Shown in pieces: positions 28,144 through 38,212 of a stretch of 64,000 nt of DNA; position 1 is the first letter of the stretch, and every line of letters starts with the position of its first letter. Source of the DNA: Bacteroidota bacterium (GTDB lineage: Bacteria; Bacteroidota; Bacteroidia; Chitinophagales; Chitinophagaceae); assembly GCA_016183765.1 (NCBI GenBank), contig JACPEA010000001.1:239160-303159 (forward strand), written 5' to 3'. Below the pieces are notes generated by a model. It worked only from the letters and a program-made list of their open reading frames with translations. It was not told where the DNA came from and ran no database searches. The position numbers were made by a program, and so were the translations under genes.

Positions 28144-30525
28144 TCAGAGTTTGATATTCACCCCCAGCATATAGTTCGTTCCGGCCATCGGGTAATAGCC
28201 ATTATCGGTTGACAGGGTGTTGTTATAGATATAACTGTACGTATACCCGTTGGGCTCATATTTTTTGTTCAACAGGTTGTTTACCTGTCCAATCAGGTTC
28301 CATTCCCTGAACAACAGCTTTTTCATGGTATAAGAAGCGCGTATATTCTGTACAAAATAGGCGTTCAGTTTACGGTTCTCTGCCTGGCTGTTGTCCATAT
28401 GCTGTTTACCCACGTATTTACTGATCAAACTGAGTTCGAGAGACCGAACGGGAATCAGGTTAATTGTGGCACCACCTACCACAGCTGGTGAGAAGGAGAT
28501 ATGGGTGTTCCGGTGTGCCACGGCATTTTGATCGCCGGTATCCCAGTTGTCGATATACTCTACAAAGGAAGCGATCTTATTTTTACTGATGGCGAGGTTG
28601 GCAGCTACATTGATCCATGACGCCAGCACAACACCAGCCTGTAATTCTACCCCCAGGCGGTAGCTATGCGGAATATTGATACGGGTATAAGAGCCCACAT
28701 CGTTGATCTGCCCGGTCAGTACCAACTGGTTATAGTAATACATGTAGTACACATTGGCACCGGCATGAAAACGGCTGTTCCTTTTTTCGATACCCAGTTC
28801 CAGGTCGTGCAGGGTTTCGGCTTTGGGCTGGCTTTTTACACCTGCCTGAAAATCGTCCCTGTTAGGTTCTTTGTGCGCCAGGGCATAACTGAAAAAGGCC
28901 TGCCAGCCGTTGTTGGTATAAGTTACGCCCGCTTTGGGATTCAGGAAGTTGAAACTCCTGTTCACGAACAGGGTCGGGCTGCCCTCAAAACCCTGCATAT
29001 CATGCGTTACATGACGATACTGCAGGTCGGCAAAACTAACCCAGTGTGTACTCAGTTGATGTTGCCATTTGGTATAGATGTTCAAATCCTTTTTGGTGGC
29101 GGGGTATTGGTAATAACGGTAATCTGCAGAAACGGTTCCGGTCTGTAACCAGGGTAGGGTACCATAGTGTTTACCATCGTATTGGGTCCATCCACCGCCA
29201 ATGGTCAATTCGTCTTTGCTGTTCTTGTATTGCAGCGAGAAGATCTGACCGTAGAAATAGTTATCCAGCCAGCGTTGTCTTACCAGGTCCGTTTGGGTGA
29301 TAGTGGTTCCGCTGGTCACTACATCAGGTAAGCCGTATTTGGCAAAAGCCTGTTCTGCTTTGTATTCCTCGTAATATCCTTTGCCCCTTGTTAAAAAAGC
29401 AGCGGTGTTGAACGACCATTTACTGTTGATGGAATGGTTAAAGAACAACTGGTAATGGGTTTGTGTGTAATTGTCGGTCTGGTTATTATAAGGTGTACCC
29501 GGTTTTTCGGTGCCGGCCGGGTTATTGGTCCGGTCGGTATTCAGCAAACTTTCAGCCACACCGTACCAGGCCTGGTAGGTTTTTTCTTTCCCTGAAAAGA
29601 TATTCAGGCGCAGGGATGATTTTTTGGTGAGGTAGGCGGTACTCACATAAAAAGATTTGAGGTCGCTCGTAGCGCGCTGGATATAACCGTCGCTGCTGAT
29701 GCGGCTCAGGCGTGCATCCACCGTAAAATGCCCGCCTATCAGCCCGGTTCCGGCTTTCAGGGTATTTTTCCAGGTGTTGAATGAGCCAAAGCTGTTGTTC
29801 AGTTCGCTGTAGGCTTTTTCGTTGTATTCGTTGGTGGCCAGGTTAATGGTGCCGCCAAAAGCGCCGGCGCCATTGGAGGAAGTACCTACCCCGCGCTGAA
29901 CCTGTATGCTGTTTACGGATGAAGCAAAATCGGGCAGGTCCACAAAATAAGTGCCCATACTTTCCGCATCATTGTAAGGGATGCCGTTCAGGGTCACATT
30001 CACCCGGGTAGCGTCACTTCCGCGGATGCGGATGCCGGTATAACCCACGCCATTGCCCGCATCGGAATTGATCACAACAGAGGGTGTCTGGTCTAACAGG
30101 AACGGGATATCCTGCCCCAGGTTGTTACGCGTGATCTGTTCCTTACTCAGGTTGGCTTTGGCGAATGGAGCCCTGTCAGAGGCCCTTAGCGATTTTACTT
30201 CCAGGGGCTGCAGGTACAGGCTGGTGGCGGTGAGGCGGATAGAAAGATTGAGGTCGGTAGCAGCCACTTGGATGGCCTCACTGTATACGGAAAACCCCAG
30301 GCTGTTCACGGTCAGTTCAAACTGACCGGCTCCGGTCCGGTCAAAAACGAACTGGCCTTTTTCGTTGGTCAGGGTTTGCCGGTTGCCCAGTCTTACAGTT
30401 GCCCCGGCAACGGGCGTTTGTGCATTGTTTTCTGTTACGGTGCCCTGTACCAGGCGCTTACCGGTTTGTGCAACACTGATGCAGGTTACAAATGCCAACA
30501 TCATTGTTCCCAAAAACTTTTTCAT
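28144..30525 (-). CDS. TonB-dependent receptor, probable thiamine-related substrate
   Basis: Carboxypeptidase-like N-domain, plug LGQDIPFLLDQTPSVVINSDAGNGVGYTGIRIRGSDATRVNVTLNGIPYNDAES; TPP riboswitch upstream. Confidence 0.9.
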   Translation of the reverse strand: MKKFLGTMMLAFVTCISVAQTGKRLVQGTVTENNAQTPVAGATVRLGNRQTLTNEKGQFVFDRTGAGQFELTVNSLGFSVYSEAIQVAATDLNLSIRLTATSLYLQPLEVKSLRASDRAPFAKANLSKEQITRNNLGQDIPFLLDQTPSVVINSDAGNGVGYTGIRIRGSDATRVNVTLNGIPYNDAESMGTYFVDLPDFASSVNSIQVQRGVGTSSNGAGAFGGTINLATNEYNEKAYSELNNSFGSFNTWKNTLKAGTGLIGGHFTVDARLSRISSDGYIQRATSDLKSFYVSTAYLTKKSSLRLNIFSGKEKTYQAWYGVAESLLNTDRTNNPAGTEKPGTPYNNQTDNYTQTHYQLFFNHSINSKWSFNTAAFLTRGKGYYEEYKAEQAFAKYGLPDVVTSGTTITQTDLVRQRWLDNYFYGQIFSLQYKNSKDELTIGGGWTQYDGKHYGTLPWLQTGTVSADYRYYQYPATKKDLNIYTKWQHQLSTHWVSFADLQYRHVTHDMQGFEGSPTLFVNRSFNFLNPKAGVTYTNNGWQAFFSYALAHKEPNRDDFQAGVKSQPKAETLHDLELGIEKRNSRFHAGANVYYMYYYNQLVLTGQINDVGSYTRINIPHSYRLGVELQAGVVLASWINVAANLAISKNKIASFVEYIDNWDTGDQNAVAHRNTHISFSPAVVGGATINLIPVRSLELSLISKYVGKQHMDNSQAENRKLNAYFVQNIRASYTMKKLLFREWNLIGQVNNLLNKKYEPNGYTYSYIYNNTLSTDNGYYPMAGTNYMLGVNIKL

Positions 30526-30591
30526 GTTTTTTGCTTTAAAAAGTTAATAATGGGAACAGGGAATAGCTAACGGAGAGGTACGAAAGAAGTG

Positions 30592-30689
30592 TACGCCTTC
30601 CCTTCGCAGGAATTACCCTGTTCAGGTTCAACGGGTATTATCTCAGCCGGCATGTTATGCGTGCACACATAACTGACAGCACCCCGAGG
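30592..30689 (-). promoter_or_regulatory. TPP (THI element) riboswitch
   Basis: Minus strand: cctcggggtgctgtcag...ggctgagataatacccgttgaacctgaacagggtaattcctgcgaagggaagg. Confidence 0.95.
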
Positions 30690-30778
30690 AATGATCTGCC
30701 ACAAAAATAAGGATTCGGGAAATCTTCTGCAACTGTAACTTTATCGAACCAACATCGTTACAAAGAAAAAATACCCCG

Positions 30779-31510
30779 ATGAAGAGGATCTGTATCATTG
30801 TATGCATGCTGCTCGGTCTGTCCCAGTCCTGGGCGCAGAACGAAAAGAACCTGGTAGTCGATGCCAACGCGGAAGTACGCGATATGCGCGGTTTTAACGC
30901 CATTGAAGTATCCGGTGCCATTGATCTGTACATTTCCCAGGGCCATACCGAAGCGGTGGCAGTAAGTGCCAGCAGTGATGAGGTCCGCTCGCGTATCCGT
31001 ACCGAAAACCGTTCCGGCACCCTGCATATCTATTTTGATGCCAGGGGACTGAACTGGAAGGTATGGGGTAACCATAAAATGAAAGCCTATGTTACCTATC
31101 AACAGCTTGGTAAACTGGAAGCTTCGGGAGCCTGTAATGTAAAGGCGACCGACCCCATACGCCAGGCCGAACTGAAAATGGAGATGTCGGGCGCCAGTGA
31201 TTTCAGTGGGGAAGTTGCGGTAACTAAGCTCCGCCTGGGTGCCAGCGGTGCTTCCAATATCAGGGTTTCCGGAAAAACCGTCGATCTGGTGGTGGAAGCT
31301 TCGGGAGCCTGTACGATCAAAGCGTATGAGCTGGTTTCTGATAACTGCAGGGTGGATGCCAGCGGTGCATCCAATATCCGCATTACGGTGAATAAGGAGC
31401 TCAATGCGGTAGCCAGTGGGGGCAGTACCATTTTTTATAAAGGAACTGGCCTGATCAGGGATATCAGCAGCAGCGGGGGAGCCGCCATTAAGAAAAGAAC
31501 AGATGATTAA
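30779..31510 (+). CDS. DUF2807 / head-GIN domain protein (putative adhesin-like beta-solenoid)
   Basis: Signal peptide; RDMRGFNAIEVSGAIDLYISQG; repeats of xSGASNIxxxG. Confidence 0.85.
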   Translation: MKRICIIVCMLLGLSQSWAQNEKNLVVDANAEVRDMRGFNAIEVSGAIDLYISQGHTEAVAVSASSDEVRSRIRTENRSGTLHIYFDARGLNWKVWGNHKMKAYVTYQQLGKLEASGACNVKATDPIRQAELKMEMSGASDFSGEVAVTKLRLGASGASNIRVSGKTVDLVVEASGACTIKAYELVSDNCRVDASGASNIRITVNKELNAVASGGSTIFYKGTGLIRDISSSGGAAIKKRTDD

Positions 31511-31521
31511 TTGAATATTTA

Positions 31522-31553
31522 TTTGGTAGCTACTGTTCGCACCCCTACCTTTG
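31522..31553 (+). promoter_or_regulatory. Bacteroidota-type promoter for tRNA-fMet
   Basis: TTTG (31522-31525) - 20 nt - TACCTTTG (31546-31553), 12 nt before tRNA. Confidence 0.8.
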
Positions 31554-31564
31554 CACTCCTAAAT

Positions 31565-31636
<72 letters not shown>

Positions 31637-31637
31637 C

Positions 31638-31675
31638 AAAAATCAAAGGCCTCATCATGAGGCCTTTGATTTTTG
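31638..31675. terminator. Terminator hairpin downstream of tRNA-fMet
   Basis: aaaaatcaaaggcctcat-c-atgaggcctttgattttt. Confidence 0.9.
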
Positions 31676-31895
31676 CAACGGGTTTACACCCGTTCATGAA
31701 AAGCCAGAAAAGGCTTTTTATTCGGCTGGAGGCTACTCTGGATACTGAATGACAGATACCGTAACATCGGTACCATACTGGCAGGAAGTTCATGTTGTCA
31801 TGAATGCCTGATTTGCCATCTCATTCATTTTTCAGGGTATTATCATTAACAAATTTTCGGGTTTCGGGTTAACCGGACATTCCCGTGCACACAAT

Positions 31896-32768
31896 ATGAA
31901 AGCAGGATTCGTTAACATATTTGGTCGCCCCAATGCGGGTAAAAGCACACTGCTCAATGCATTGATCGGTGAAAAAATGGCCATCGTATCGCCCAAGGTG
32001 CAAACCACGCGCCACCGTATCAAGGCGTTCCTGAACAAACCCGGCGAATACCAGGTGATCTTCTCGGATACGCCCGGTATCATCGATCCCAAATACAAGC
32101 TGCACGAGCGGATGATGGATTCGGTAAAAAGCGCTTTGGAAGACGCGGACCTGGCCCTGTTGCTGGTAGATGCCAATGAGAACCTGGAAGAAGTGGATGC
32201 CATCTTCCAATCGCTTCGATTGAAAGTGCCCGCGATTGTGGTACTGAACAAGATCGACGAAGCGGCCAACGGTAAGATCGCCCTGGCGGAAGCTTTTTTT
32301 GCCGGCAAATCCTATTGCAAACAGCTGGTAAAGATCTCTGCCCTGCAGAAGATACACCTGCACAAACTGCTTGATGCCATATTGACGCTATTACCCGAAG
32401 GTGCCCCTTTTTACAGCGAGGACGATCTGAGTGACCTGCCCATGAAATTCTTTGTGGGTGAGCTGATCCGTGAAAAGATCTACCAGCTGTTCGGTGATGA
32501 GATCCCTTATCATACAGCCGTCCTGGTGAATGAATTCAAGGAAAAAGAATCACTGGTAAAGATCCAGGCCGATATTATTGTCAACCGGGAGACCCAAAAA
32601 GCCATCATCATTGGCGACAGGGGCAGCATGATCAAACAGATCGGAACCATGGCCCGGAAGGATATAGAGGCATTCATACAACAGAAAGTATTCCTGGAAC
32701 TGTTCGTAAAAGTGAGGCCGAAATGGAGAGACAATGAGCATCAGTTGAAGGAATACGGATACAAATAA
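31896..32768 (+). CDS. era: GTPase Era
   Basis: GRPNAGKSTLLNALIGEKMAIVSPKVQTTRHRI; KH-domain GDRGSMIKQIGTMARKDIE. Confidence 0.95.
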   Translation: MKAGFVNIFGRPNAGKSTLLNALIGEKMAIVSPKVQTTRHRIKAFLNKPGEYQVIFSDTPGIIDPKYKLHERMMDSVKSALEDADLALLLVDANENLEEVDAIFQSLRLKVPAIVVLNKIDEAANGKIALAEAFFAGKSYCKQLVKISALQKIHLHKLLDAILTLLPEGAPFYSEDDLSDLPMKFFVGELIREKIYQLFGDEIPYHTAVLVNEFKEKESLVKIQADIIVNRETQKAIIIGDRGSMIKQIGTMARKDIEAFIQQKVFLELFVKVRPKWRDNEHQLKEYGYK

Positions 32769-32833
32769 TTAGTAATTAATTACTAATTGATTTCAAATGG
32801 GTGTATACATTTTTTGATTTTAATACAATAAGT

Positions 32834-34147
32834 ATGAGTTATACAGTAGCAATTGTGGGAAGGCCCAATGTGGGGAAGAGTACTTTGTTCAATCGTTTCT
32901 TGGAGAACCGGAAAGCGATTGTGGATGATGTGAGTGGTGTTACGCGCGACCGCCAGTACGGGCTGGCCGATTGGAACGGGAAAGTGTTCAACCTGGTGGA
33001 TACCGGAGGTTTTGTGCCTTCGAGCGATGATATTTTTGAGACCGAGATCCGCAAACAGGTGCGTATTGCCCTGGAAGAAGCGGATGCCGTCATCTTTATG
33101 GTAGATGTGGCTACCGGCATTACCGACCTGGATGATGCCATGGCCGATATGCTGCGCCGCACCAAAAAACCGGTATATGTGGTGGTGAACAAAGTCGATA
33201 ACGGCACCCGCGAACTGGAAGCCACCGAGTTCTATTCACTGGGCTTTGAAAACAATTTCTTTGTCAGCAGCATCTCGGGCAGCGGCACCGGTGAATTGCT
33301 GGACGCGATCACCGAACCCATCACCGCGGAAGATGTGGAAGAGGCCAAAAAAGAAACCGATCTGCCCAAATTCGCCATCATTGGGCAGCCCAACGTGGGA
33401 AAATCCTCCCTGCTGAATGCACTGATCGGCCAGGAACGTACCATTGTGAGCGATATTTCCGGTACTACCCGCGATAGCATCCATACCCATTATAACCTCT
33501 TCCAGAAAGAGTTTATGCTGATCGATACGGCCGGTATCCGTAAAAAGAACAAGGAAAAGGAAGACCTTGAGTTCTATTCCATTATCCGGGCCATCAAAGC
33601 CATTGACGAGGCAGATGTGTGTTTACTGGTACTGGATGCCGATAAAGGGATCACCGCCCAGGATATCAGCATTTTCAGTCTGGCAGTACGCAAGGGCAAA
33701 GGGGTGGTGGTGCTGGTAAACAAGTGGGATCTGGTGGCCAAGGAAACCAATACCGCCCGGGACTATGAAAAAGTACTGAAACAGAAACTGGCGCCGTTCA
33801 ATGATGTGCCCATCCTGTTCATCTCTGTAAAGGAAAAGACCCGCATTTTCAAAGCCATTGAAATGGCCCTGGAAGTATATGAGAACCGCCAGCGCAAAGT
33901 ACCTACCGCCAAACTGAACGAAGCCATGCTGGCAGCAGTTGCAGCCTACCATGCACCGGTGGTGAGAGGAAATTCAATAAAAATTAAATATGTTACCCAA
34001 CTGCCTACGGTGGTGCCATCCTTCGCCTTTTTCACGAATTATCCCGATGATATCAAAACACCGTATAAAAACTACCTGGAAAACCAGCTAAGACAGAAAT
34101 TCAACTTCCGGGGGGTGCCAATCAGGATATTTTTCAGAAAAAAATAA
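32834..34147 (+). CDS. der: Ribosome biogenesis GTPase Der
   Basis: Two G domains: GRPNVGKSTLFNRF and GQPNVGKSSLLNALIG. Confidence 0.95.
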   Translation: MSYTVAIVGRPNVGKSTLFNRFLENRKAIVDDVSGVTRDRQYGLADWNGKVFNLVDTGGFVPSSDDIFETEIRKQVRIALEEADAVIFMVDVATGITDLDDAMADMLRRTKKPVYVVVNKVDNGTRELEATEFYSLGFENNFFVSSISGSGTGELLDAITEPITAEDVEEAKKETDLPKFAIIGQPNVGKSSLLNALIGQERTIVSDISGTTRDSIHTHYNLFQKEFMLIDTAGIRKKNKEKEDLEFYSIIRAIKAIDEADVCLLVLDADKGITAQDISIFSLAVRKGKGVVVLVNKWDLVAKETNTARDYEKVLKQKLAPFNDVPILFISVKEKTRIFKAIEMALEVYENRQRKVPTAKLNEAMLAAVAAYHAPVVRGNSIKIKYVTQLPTVVPSFAFFTNYPDDIKTPYKNYLENQLRQKFNFRGVPIRIFFRKK

Positions 34148-34163
34148 AAAATATCTGTTAAAA

Positions 34164-34194
34164 TTTGCAAAATTCGAGCCGTTCTCTATCTTTG
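34164..34194 (+). promoter_or_regulatory. Bacteroidota-type promoter
   Basis: TTTG (34164-34167) - 19 nt - TATCTTTG (34187-34194). Confidence 0.85.
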
Positions 34195-34226
34195 CCGCCA
34201 TTAAAAACTCAAAAAACACAAGTACA

Positions 34227-34412
34227 ATGAAAAAAGTATTCGCAATCTTAGCAGTAGCCGGCTTCATGGCTGCTTGTAACTCTGGTGAAAACAAAGCTGC
34301 AGCAACTGATAGCGCCGCTACTACTGTTGATACTGCTGCTAAAGCTGCTATGGACACTACTGCCGTAGCTGCTGACACCACTAAAGCTGCAGCTGATACT
34401 ACTAAAAAGTAA
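34227..34412 (+). CDS. Small Ala/Thr/Lys-rich lipoprotein (61 aa)
   Basis: Lipobox MAAC; low-complexity AADTTKAAADTTKK tail; own promoter and terminator. Confidence 0.8.
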   Translation: MKKVFAILAVAGFMAACNSGENKAAATDSAATTVDTAAKAAMDTTAVAADTTKAAADTTKK

Positions 34413-34460
34413 TACGTAATTCAAGTATTTGGTTACTGAATATTACTTCTTGCAAGAAGG

Positions 34461-34489
34461 TCCTCCCGGTTCCCGGGAGGATTTTTTTT
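34461..34489 (+). terminator. Rho-independent terminator
   Basis: tcctcccgg-ttc-ccgggagga followed by T8. Confidence 0.93.
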
Positions 34490-34605
34490 GCGCGGATGTG
34501 CCAAAATCACCGGTTGGGGGCTAATGGCATCAATATTGACTTTACTTTCGCCAATAGATTTTACTGCAGGCTGTAACGGCTGAGTGACATTTTGACCCTT
34601 GAACC

Positions 34606-37014
34606 ATGAGTAAGATGAAAGAAAAATTATTTTTCCGTTCAGATGAGGATACTGATTTCATGCCGATCATCCCGATCCATGAAAATGAAACTGAGCAGGA
34701 CAAGAACCTGGTGATCCCCGACAGTCTGCCCATTCTGCCATTGCGTAATACAGTACTGTTCCCCGGTGTAGTATTACCCATTACGGTGGGACGTGACAAG
34801 AGCATCAAAGCTGTGAACGATGCCTATAAGCTGGACAAACTGATCGGCGTGGTGGCCCAGAAAGATGCCAATGTGGAGGAACCCGAGCCTAAGGACCTGT
34901 GCAGTATCGGTACAGTGGCAAGGATCGTAAAACTGATCAAAATGCCGGATGGCGGCACCACCATCATCATACAGGGTAAAAAAAGGTTCGAACTGCTGGA
35001 AATGACCAGCGAAGACCCTTATTTCAAAGCTTCCGTACAGGCCTTAGCGGACGATGAAGTACCTGCCAACGAGGATTTTGATGCGTATATCAGCAGCATC
35101 AAAGACCTGGCTACGCAGATCATACAGTTATCGCCCAACCTGCCCACCGAAGCGTCCATTATCCTGAAGAATATAGAGAACCCGGCCTTCCTGATCAATT
35201 TCGTGAGCAGTAACCTGAACAGCGACCTGACCGAAAAACAGTCGTTGCTCGAGATCAACGATGTACACCAGCGGGCTGAGCGACTGATCTTTATCCTGCA
35301 GCGGGAACTGCAATTTGCAGAGCTGAAAGATAAAGTGACCAATAAAACGCGCACCGAGATCGACAAGCAGCAGCGTGATTACTTTCTGCAGCAACAGTTG
35401 AAAAGCATCAAGGATGAGTTGGGCGGCGATACCAACGAACGCGAGATCAATGAAATGAAGAAAAAAGCCGAGGGTAAAAAATGGCCCGAAGCTGCGAAGA
35501 GCCTCTTCAAGAGCGGGATCGAGAAATTGGAAAGGATGCACCCCACCACACCTGATTATTCCGTGGTGTACAACCATCTTGACCTGATGCTGGACCTGCC
35601 CTGGGAGGATTATACTGCTGATAATTACGACCTGAAGAATGCCCAAAAAGTACTGGATACCGACCACTATGGCATGAGCAAGATCAAAAGCCGTATCCTG
35701 GAGTACCTGGCGGTGCTGAAACTGAAAGGGGATATGCGCAGCCCGATCCTTTGTTTCCTGGGCCCTCCCGGGATTGGTAAAACCTCATTGGGACGCTCCA
35801 TTGCGCATGCGATCGGACGTAAATATGTTCGGGTGAGCCTGGGCGGACTGCATGATGAAAGCGAGATCCGGGGTCACCGGAAAACCTATATCGGCGCTAT
35901 GCCGGGCCGGGTCATCCAGAATATCCGCAAATGCAAATCATCCAACCCGGTAATGATCCTTGACGAGATCGATAAGATCGGCAGCGATATGCGCGGCGAC
36001 CCTTCTTCCGCCTTGCTGGAAGTGCTGGACCCGGAGCAGAACCATACCTTTTATGATAATTACCTGGAGCTGGAATACGACCTGAGCAAAGTCCTGTTCA
36101 TTGCTACGGCCAATAACCTCCAGAACATACAACCTGCTTTGCGCGACAGGCTCGAGATCATTGACCTGAGTGGTTACGCGGTGGAAGAGAAGGTAGAAAT
36201 CGCCAAACGCCACCTGCTGCCCAAACAGAAAGAAGCACATGGACTGGGCAAAGTGAATTTCAAGATCAGCGATAAAGTACTCGAAAAGATCATCGAACAA
36301 TATACCCGCGAAAGCGGTGTACGGGAGCTGGACAGGCAACTGGCCAGTATTATGCGTTACCAGGCCAGGGAACTGGCCATGAAGGATAAGGTGAAGTCTA
36401 CGGTTACCGCACATGACGTAGAGAAGATACTGGGACAATCGCGTTACAGTAACGAGATCTACAAAACAGCCAATATGCCGGGCGTGGCGGTAGGTCTTGC
36501 CTGGACCTATGTAGGGGGCGATATCCTCTTTATCGAAACCATCCTGGGCGATGGCAAAGGTGAGCTGAAATTGACCGGTAACCTGGGTAATGTGATGAAA
36601 GAAAGTGCTACTACGGCTTTGAGTTACCTGCAGGCCAATGCCAAAAAACTGGGGGTTGATCCGGAGATCTTCTCCAAAAAGAATATCCATATTCACGTGC
36701 CGGAAGGGGCTGTGCCCAAAGACGGGCCGAGTGCGGGTATTACCATGTTGACCTCCCTTACATCCGCCTTTACCGGCAGAAAGGTAAAACCCTTCCTGGC
36801 AATGACGGGCGAGATCACCCTCCGCGGGCAGGTATTACCGGTAGGGGGTATTAAGGAAAAGATACTGGCCGCAAAAAGGGCCGGACTGAAGGAGATCATC
36901 CTTTGCTGGCAGAATGAGAAGGATGTGAATGAGATCGAAAGCAGTTTCATTAAAGGGGTACAATTTCACTACGTAAAAACGATGCAGCAGGTGATAGACC
37001 TGGCCCTGGTATAA
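34606..37014 (+). CDS. lon: Endopeptidase La (Lon protease)
   Basis: Walker A GPPGIGKTSLGRSIA; catalytic PKDGPSAGITM. Confidence 0.96.
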   Translation: MSKMKEKLFFRSDEDTDFMPIIPIHENETEQDKNLVIPDSLPILPLRNTVLFPGVVLPITVGRDKSIKAVNDAYKLDKLIGVVAQKDANVEEPEPKDLCSIGTVARIVKLIKMPDGGTTIIIQGKKRFELLEMTSEDPYFKASVQALADDEVPANEDFDAYISSIKDLATQIIQLSPNLPTEASIILKNIENPAFLINFVSSNLNSDLTEKQSLLEINDVHQRAERLIFILQRELQFAELKDKVTNKTRTEIDKQQRDYFLQQQLKSIKDELGGDTNEREINEMKKKAEGKKWPEAAKSLFKSGIEKLERMHPTTPDYSVVYNHLDLMLDLPWEDYTADNYDLKNAQKVLDTDHYGMSKIKSRILEYLAVLKLKGDMRSPILCFLGPPGIGKTSLGRSIAHAIGRKYVRVSLGGLHDESEIRGHRKTYIGAMPGRVIQNIRKCKSSNPVMILDEIDKIGSDMRGDPSSALLEVLDPEQNHTFYDNYLELEYDLSKVLFIATANNLQNIQPALRDRLEIIDLSGYAVEEKVEIAKRHLLPKQKEAHGLGKVNFKISDKVLEKIIEQYTRESGVRELDRQLASIMRYQARELAMKDKVKSTVTAHDVEKILGQSRYSNEIYKTANMPGVAVGLAWTYVGGDILFIETILGDGKGELKLTGNLGNVMKESATTALSYLQANAKKLGVDPEIFSKKNIHIHVPEGAVPKDGPSAGITMLTSLTSAFTGRKVKPFLAMTGEITLRGQVLPVGGIKEKILAAKRAGLKEIILCWQNEKDVNEIESSFIKGVQFHYVKTMQQVIDLALV

Positions 37015-37096
37015 GCTTGTCCGTATATAGAAATCAATGCCGGAAAATTTGTTAACGACCCCGGCGCTTCTTCATGACGCGGGTTGTAAGGATAGG

Positions 37097-37123
37097 ATCC
37101 CCCACAGCGTGGGGGATTTTTTT
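37097..37123 (+). terminator. Rho-independent terminator
   Basis: atcccccac-agc-gtgggggat then T-run. Confidence 0.92.
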
Positions 37124-37172
37124 GCCCGCAGGATACAGGCTTCTTGCCTTAGATTTACAAACAATTCAGCGG

Positions 37173-38201
37173 ATGCGTTTTTTTCTTCTCTTATGGGCAA
37201 TGGTCGTTGCAGGATGGCTGCCGGCGCAAACGCTGGGAGGAAATGCCGTTTTCAATTTTGCATCGCAACCCAATACCGCCCTGGTATCCGCCCTGGGCGG
37301 ATATAATATTTCAGCGATCGGGAACGACGTGGGTATGGCCTTCCAAAACCCAGCTCTGCTCCGCGATAAAATGCACCAGCAGGCGGGTGCATCGTTCAAC
37401 TCTTTTCTGGCCGGTATCCGCAATTACAGTCTCACCAGCGCCTGGCACTTGCCAGAAGTCCGTACCAATATTGCGGTGGGTGCCAATTATTTTGATTATG
37501 GAACCCTTGCTCAAACCGATGCCGCAGGAATTGTTATGGGTAGTTTCCGCCCGGTGGATTATGTGGTGCAGGTCATGGCCAGCCGGCAGTACAAGGAACA
37601 TTTCTGGTATGGGCTTACGATGAAGTACCTCAATTCCAACTATGGCCAGTACCGGTCCTCCGGGCTTGCATTTGATTTTGGGTTGAGTTATTACGATACC
37701 CTGAACGGTTTACAGGTGAGCCTGGTGGCCAAAAACATGGGCACCCAATTGAGAACCTATGATGGCAGTAACCGCAGGGAGGAGCTGCCTTTCGATCTGC
37801 AACTGGGTATTACCAAAAGACTGGAGCATGCGCCTTTTCAATTCTCGGTAACGGCACATCATTTACAGCAGCTGAATACGTACTATAACGATACCAGTTT
37901 CCGGGCTTCGGAAGGAGAGGTCGGGTATAGCGGAAAGAATACCCTGCAAAAGATATTCTCGCATCTTGTATTCTCTGCGCAGGTGTTTTTGCACGAGAAA
38001 CTGGAATTGGATGCCGGTTTCAACTTCCAGCGCAGGCAGGACCTGAACGCCTATCAGCTGACCAGCGGACTGAACGGTTTTACGCTGGGTACCGGAATTT
38101 TTTTGCGGAAAACACATATCCGGTATGCCACCGGTTTTTACCAGAGCCATCTTTTTCACCAGTTCTCACTCAATTTTAACTGGAATGGACGCAACATGTA
38201 A
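37173..38201 (+). CDS. porQ: Type IX secretion system protein PorQ
   Basis: NAVFNFASQPNTALVSALGGYNISAIGNDVGMAFQNPALL pattern; outer-membrane beta-barrel. Confidence 0.8.
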   Translation: MRFFLLLWAMVVAGWLPAQTLGGNAVFNFASQPNTALVSALGGYNISAIGNDVGMAFQNPALLRDKMHQQAGASFNSFLAGIRNYSLTSAWHLPEVRTNIAVGANYFDYGTLAQTDAAGIVMGSFRPVDYVVQVMASRQYKEHFWYGLTMKYLNSNYGQYRSSGLAFDFGLSYYDTLNGLQVSLVAKNMGTQLRTYDGSNRREELPFDLQLGITKRLEHAPFQFSVTAHHLQQLNTYYNDTSFRASEGEVGYSGKNTLQKIFSHLVFSAQVFLHEKLELDAGFNFQRRQDLNAYQLTSGLNGFTLGTGIFLRKTHIRYATGFYQSHLFHQFSLNFNWNGRNM

Positions 38202-38212
38202 CACAGCCGGAA

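Noticed and set aside
35938-36696. 252-aa minus ORF
   Set aside because: Antisense to lon; no recognisable domain.
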